From Lytechinus variegatus (taxonomy: Eukaryota; Echinodermata; Echinoidea; Temnopleuroida; Toxopneustidae): DNA of 64,000 bases. A model generated the notes under the pieces. The model was not told the origin of the DNA and searched no databases. It saw only the letters and a list, made by a program, of their open reading frames with translations. Shown one piece after another: positions 59,701 through 64,000 of the stretch (the first letter of the stretch is position 1; each line of letters opens with the position of its first letter). The DNA is taken from positions 28,671,129-28,735,128 of the forward strand of contig NC_054746.1 in NCBI RefSeq assembly GCF_018143015.1. The letters are read 5' to 3'. The position numbers and the translations under genes were made by a program.

Positions 59701-60705
59701 AGTGTACACATACTACACACACAGCACTGCCATTACATTGCAAACTACGATACAGTACAAGTCATGCCAGTACATCTTATCAAATTATGATCTGTGTCTT
59801 CCCAGCGTAGGCGGAAGAAACATTCACATTTCTTGCATCACAATCTCACAATCACTTTCAGAAATTTGATGTCTTGGCATGAATTTTGGATACGGGATTA
59901 TAGGAAGGTTCAAGAAACAAAGAAATTGGCATTTTTTCCAGTTGTTTTTTACGGCTTCGTGCCGTCTCTCTCGTGCGTAGTTTACATGGTATCTTATGAA
60001 AAGCAAACAGGAAGGAAAAAAAAACAAGCTGGCGCGAAACGGGACTTTGAATAGCGCCAGCTTAAGTCGCACTTTAACCACATTACAACGCAATCTCTAA
60101 GCTCACTCAACTCTCGCTCAGCGGTGACAAAATATTACCGAGTATACTTGGCGTCTCTTTTAAATTAGCCAGGGAACTTCACTACTTTGAATCGAGAATA
60201 AAGTCAAAATTAGTGTCATGAAGGTGGGTGCGTTTGTTATGGAAAACATTTAAATATATTGCAATAATCGCTTCCCATTACCCGCGGCCCATACCCCTCT
60301 AAACGACATTGCCTGGGCGGCTACGCCCGGCCATTCGATGTGTTGTGAACTGGCAGACATCGTACATGTACGGGAGGGGTTACAGCGGGCTGGCTCAGAC
60401 CCGTCACCGTGTATAAACCGCACCCCCGACTTTTGCTTCTACCCCGCCGAGAAAAAGGTGCTGTTAATACACCGTTACTTACGGTAATACATTTTCAACT
60501 TTGCGTATTTGTGGTAGGCATAGGTGACAGTCAAAGCTTCATGCTTTGAGAATATGTGCTGAAATTGAGAGAAGGATTACCTTAAAAAAAATTGTGTGTA
60601 TGCTTTAAATATCTTGATTCTTTGTTGATAATAACTGATCTTAATTCTCTTCCACAGAAAATTAGAACGATTGAACTAGATGGCAAAGTAATCAAACTTC
60701 AAATA
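50752..60705 (+). CDS. RAB1: Rab1 small GTPase, 5' part (4 exons, residues 1-64; truncated by window edge)
   Basis: Coding exons 50752-50774, 58011-58083, 58722-58769 and 60658-60705 join in frame to 64 codons. The protein starts [20 protein letters not shown] and continues through the P-loop [28 protein letters not shown] (switch I with the effector Thr), [18 protein letters not shown], stopping just before WDTAGQE. It matches animal Rab1A almost exactly and differs from Rab8, Rab10 and Rab35 in the N-terminus and TYTESYIS. Rab1 controls ER-to-Golgi vesicle tethering and autophagosome formation. The exon with WDTAGQE, the NKCD motif and the prenylated Cys tail must lie beyond 64000; none was found after 60705. 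Intron 1 is 7.2 kb and full of repeats. Confidence 0.93.
51113..52392. repeat. Tandem duplication of a ~640-bp segment in Rab1 intron 1
   Basis: The segment starting CTTAGTTCCCCCCAAAAGTC at 51113 recurs at 51778, and both copies end in GATATTTGAACCTTCAAATGCC. They differ by small indels. Within each copy GACTCCATGATGATG and CATCATGGAGCC form a hairpin. Confidence 0.8.
52560..54450 (+). other. Rab1 intron 1, middle part
   Basis: No gene supported. Near 54310-54375 CAGGCACATACCCACCACAC and GTGTGCCTCGCCCCC resembles the right end of the CCCGGGG element at 1518-1984, a likely fragment. Confidence 0.4.
54459..54551 (+). pseudogene. C-type lectin domain remnant in Rab1 intron 1
   Basis: [20 protein letters not shown], then AVVGYFNW, resembles the WIGG...W(D/S)DG.P..Y.NW core of C-type lectin domains, with the expected DG and a Trp altered. 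No flanking lectin exon with conserved cysteines could be joined. Probably a degraded copy; a chance match is possible. Confidence 0.35.
54750..54930. mobile_element. Single end of an AGGGGAA(G/T)TT-type TTAA MITE
   Basis: The segment ends CAGGGTAAAATTCCCCT followed by TTAA, matching the right end of the element at 39446-39897. The partner end is not found, so the left limit is approximate. Confidence 0.45.
55924..56462. mobile_element. Foldback element with AGGGGAATGAAACC ends
   Basis: Begins AGGGGAATGAAACCTTT after TTAA and ends AAAGGTTTCATTCTC. Long arms include GAGCATTTGGATATTGCAAT and its approximate complement, and CTATGGAGATCCTC with its mirror copy. No ORF. Confidence 0.65.
56480..57990 (+). 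other. Rab1 intron 1, distal part, rich in TACATGTA
   Basis: AT-rich intron with many copies of ACATGTA / TACATGTAC. No gene, RNA or bounded repeat. Confidence 0.5.
58011..58083 (+). CDS. RAB1: Rab1 exon 2 (P-loop)
   Basis: Acceptor TTTTATCTTGCAG, donor GTAAGT. Contains the nucleotide-binding loop GDSGVGKS. Confidence 0.93.
58722..58769 (+). CDS. RAB1: Rab1 exon 3 (switch I)
   Basis: Sixteen codons, [16 protein letters not shown], between TTTCTACAG and GTAAGT; phase 0 on both sides. Confidence 0.93.
59452..60484. mobile_element. TA-flanked DNA transposon, 1.03 kb, nonautonomous
   Basis: The ends CCGTAAGTAACGGTGTATTA and TAATACACCGTTACTTACGG are perfect inverted repeats, flanked by TA on each side (59450-59451 and 60485-60486). 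AACCGCACCCCC / GCACCCCCGACTTTTG motifs sit just inside both ends but in direct orientation. TA duplication suggests Tc1/mariner-type mobilisation. No transposase frame. Confidence 0.75.
60658..60705 (+). CDS. RAB1: Rab1 exon 4 (interswitch)
   Basis: Sixteen codons, [16 protein letters not shown], between TTCCACAG and GTAAGT; phase 0. Confidence 0.93.
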
Positions 60706-63337
60706 GTAAGTAGCACTTGTCTGTGTTCCCCAACAAACTTACATTGCTTTCAGAATATGTGTAGCTTATGTTTAATAGAAATCTGTAGTTGAATTACAGA
60801 AAATAGAAATGGCTCAATAGGTTGATATTGAAAGTTTTGTCCATTGAAAAACTAATAGATAAGAGTTTTGTTTTGATATGTACTATTAGCTAAAGGTTGG
60901 CAGATACTGCTATTGACTGGTATAATTTCTTCCAAGTTCTTAAGGGTATACTCTAGAACATGTTTATTGTTATTAAGAATGATTATAGTATTCACTGTAC
61001 ATGGTTTGGAAGAAAGTTATCTGATTTGTTTTATCAGTTTGGATAGATTACATGTAGGACATTAAGAGCTGAAACTGGTTCTTGGTGATAGGGGTGATAC
61101 AGACATGATATTCTCCTGATGAAACAAAAAAAATCAGATTTTTTATTTAAGATGTTTTTTTAAATTTCTTTATTTTTTTTTATGAAATCCTTTGCCAAAG
61201 AACATTCCTATCCTGTTTGTTACTGTTTTGTTAAAGTCAAATGATAAATCTATAATGCAGTCTCACCTTGAAAAATCACTTTCGATTTACTATGCAAGCC
61301 CGACTGCGGCGCCTCTGACTTCTTCGGTGGCTTAGCGACCCTCTGCTATTTTTCAGATTTTTTTTTTAAGAGGGGCATATCATGCCTGGTGATAGGAATT
61401 GGGGAAACTTGGTAATATTTTTATGATACTAGGGAATATCATTGGTTAAATATCTTCCTATATGTTGTTGGTAGATACTGGCCCTTTACTGGGTGTCACA
61501 GAAAATTTAAGCACAAAAAAAAAGGTTTCCATCCAAATTTGATTTCATTTCGTCCCTGAAAAATTTGATGAGCAAAAAAAAGGTCCTTGCTTTCAAGGGG
61601 GGGGGGGGGGCAAACTTGTGGTAAAACAGCAAAATAACATGACAATTTTGATGATGCCTCTCAAAAGGGGGGGGGGCACGGGCCGGATCTGCACCCCATC
61701 TCCCCCCTTCCCCAATCCGCCAGTGAATCTGAAATACAATAATGGTATAGATTTCTCTTTGTTCAGTAGGTTTGATTCATTTTTGAAATGGTTGAATATT
61801 ATTTTATTAATCTATAAAGTCATACATTGTTTTATTTGTATTTACTTTGAACGACATTTAATTTTGTTAAGAACCATACAATAATGAAAAGAATGTGATT
61901 CGCTTCAGTTTGAAATGAGCTAATGATAAAGTACAGGCTTCAATAGATTTTGTGATGATATGATTATCTATTCAAGTTAAAGAAATAATGCAAGCTTTTT
62001 TTAACTGGCTTGACATTTAGTGGATTTAATAATCTGCCCTTTCATGCCTGCATTAATTAGAGTCTGGACTCCATGCACATTTATCTACATGTACATGTAT
62101 ACAAGATATCCAGTTAACCTTTCTCTTAATTTGGTTCATAGTACTTACTACATGAGATGTTTAGGTCAACAATGAACATGAGATGTACAGTACAATGTAT
62201 ACACTGTTCAATTTTAATAACAATTAATTTCTGTACTATACATGATGGCGGTTTTAATTTCACAATTATATCCTGTTGAAGTAAAGCTATGACTGTAAAG
62301 CATGTACATGTACAACCACACAACCACAACACTTCAAAATGTAAAAACACAAAGCACTCACACAACCATAGAGTAGTACTGTACTTGAATAGTGAAACTA
62401 AAATTGAGCCAGATCCTATGGAAGTAGACATGTACAATTTCCTATTACTGTCATCAGTTGCTAATGAATCATCACAATGGGGACATTGTACATGTATGCA
62501 TTTAAAGATACATGTAAGGTTAAGTAGTAACAGCTAATAGAAAATTTGCATTGAACTGATCATAACAGTCAATATTCTGTTGACCTACATGTACTTGACG
62601 TCCATGAAAAAATTTATACAAGGGAATGGGGTCATCTACTTTGTATATTTTGTTTCTAGTGACTTCTAAAATTTTAAATGATTACGGATTTTAGACACTC
62701 ATCTTTCCACACAGCTGTGCCCAGTGATTTGTGGACATTTGCATTACTTGAATTTGGTTCTAGACCTGTACACGCTTTTTGAACTTCAAGTGGAATCTAT
62801 GCACATACATGTAACTGAATGTTTTTGCCCCAGTTATTCAGTTATTTCTTCAACAAAAATTGATGCTAAAATAGCAATAAATGCCTTTTCTGTGCATTTA
62901 GAAAAAAAATGCAATGTGCAAGCTGCAGTTAAGGCCTACATGCAAACTGATATTAATGTGTAAATTAGACTAGTGTCAATATTGTAAATGTGAATATACA
63001 TGTAGCTGCTATCATGTCAGGAAGAAATTTATTATGGGAAGTTTGTTTAACACCAAAATTAGGTCTCATTCATGGATGATGTTAGAATTTTTTATTTCTC
63101 CATGTTCATGTGCAATTATTTTCTCATCACTTTGAAAAAAAAAATTAATCTGGTTCCCTTACATGTACAGTAAAACATATGTTGAAGCAGATCTATTGAT
63201 TTCTCTTTCCTTGTATACCAAGGCAGTAAATGCACAGTGTCAATGTACAATGTACATGTACTGATTATCTTGTGTATTAAAGGTCAAGTGTACTCTGCTA
63301 TTGAATAGGAACCTGTAAAAAAGAAATTTAAAGCCTT
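60706..63337 (+). other. Rab1 intron 4 (continues beyond the window)
   Basis: No further Rab1 exon found. G-runs near 61600-61680 lie in a low-complexity, probably repeat-derived segment; TACATGTA-type motifs recur at 62080-63260. Confidence 0.5.
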
Positions 63338-63502
63338 AATACCATGGTCACATTTGTTCTACGGCGGCCGTACGGCGAGTCGAAAACAGCCGTTTTATCA
63401 ATTTTGATTCAAACCACCTATATGTAGTTGGACAAAAATGTTTAAACGGCTGTTTTCGACTCGCCGTACGGCCGTCGTAGAACAAATGTGACCATGGCAT
63501 TA
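63338..63502. mobile_element. Foldback element with CCATGGTCACATTTGTTCTA ends
   Basis: TAATACCATGGTCACATTTG at the left and CAAATGTGACCATGGCATTA at the right; the arms continue through GTACGGCGAGTCGAAAACAG and complement, about 60 bp each, with a non-paired centre. Confidence 0.75.
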
Positions 63503-64000
63503 CTTGTAATTGAATTGCTTTTGTCAAGATAGAAGAAAATGGTCTTATTTGTTTTATATTGAAGGAAAATCCTAAACTCCTCAAATCTCAAATTATATGG
63601 AGCCTTGTTAAGGAAAGGGGGGGGGGGGGGGTGGAAAAGATGAAGTTAAACATTCCCAATGTACTAGTGAATTTGGCATGGAATAGAAATAAAAGCTTAT
63701 TTGAATGCATGTTATACCTTGTATCCTGTTTAAGGTTTCTTGCCATATGGTACCTACTGCATCTTGATGACCATGTTGTGTTAACATGGCATCATTACAC
63801 AGATTACTCCTGAGTCCTGAAACATGTTAGACATTACATGTATATTTATCAATATCTTATCAGTGGTTCTTACAGCAGAACCTGGAAACAGTACCCTTCC
63901 AGTTGGGGGAAAATCACAGAATCTCATAAATTTAAAGTTTGTATATGAAACCACTGTGATTAGTGAATAGTGCTCCTGCATAGAAAATAAACTTGCAGCC

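Noticed and set aside
1..64000. tRNA, rRNA and snRNA genes
   Set aside because: I looked for the T-arm GGTTC-A-A/G pattern with a matching acceptor stem and found none that folds; a tRNAscan or Infernal run would be decisive.

Overview
This is animal nuclear DNA. Genes are split by GT-AG introns, intergenic and intron sequence is AT-rich, poly(A) signals are present, and there are many short foldback/TIR elements, LINE remnants and simple repeats. Gene content (axonemal-type adenylate kinase 7, a senju-type nucleotide-sugar transporter, Rab1, calcineurin B homologous protein) is that of a bilaterian. The repeat style (CCCGGGG-ended TIR elements, TTAA foldback MITEs, frequent TACATGTA motifs) resembles echinoderms, most likely a sea urchin. 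The taxon is an inference from style, not a match I could run.

Layout. (1) At the left edge, 623-689 (minus) is coding exon 1 of a CHP1-like EF-hand protein; the rest lies off the left end. (2) About 1.5-7.9 kb is a block of nested TIR elements, including three TTAA-flanked MITEs, one of which carries a 578-bp insertion made of a 543-bp near-perfect palindrome. (3) 8,322-13,123 (plus) is a complete five-coding-exon SLC35A/senju-like transporter (364 aa). (4) 13.2-18.9 kb is intergenic with small foldbacks and a LINE remnant. (5) 36,172-20,147 (minus) is a complete 17-exon adenylate kinase 7 gene (708 aa), with a 3' UTR probably reaching about 18.95 kb. (6) A candidate bidirectional promoter at about 36.2-36.6 kb also seems to drive a small spliced plus-strand transcript with no convincing ORF. 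(7) 39-50.4 kb is intergenic: foldbacks, a 253-bp tandem duplication, and a minus-strand CR1/jockey-type LINE whose reverse transcriptase is split by a 1,561-bp LTR-like insertion. (8) 50,752 to the right edge (plus) is the 5' part of Rab1: four coding exons (64 codons), the rest beyond the window.

The genes are unrelated neighbours rather than a pathway. Rab1 and the transporter act in the ER-Golgi system, AK7 in cilia/flagella, and CHP1 in pH and trafficking control.

Most worth a second look: two copies of a TIR element (senju intron 3, AK7 intron 12), both in sense with the host gene. They carry internal tandem units, each with a nuclear-receptor DR1 half-site pair, and their TIRs read outward as 5' splice donors. 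Next are the palindromic insertion with a 12-bp target-site duplication and a hammerhead-like motif, the LTR-like insertion directly after the YADD box of the LINE, and CRE/CCAAT clusters upstream of Rab1 and AK7.
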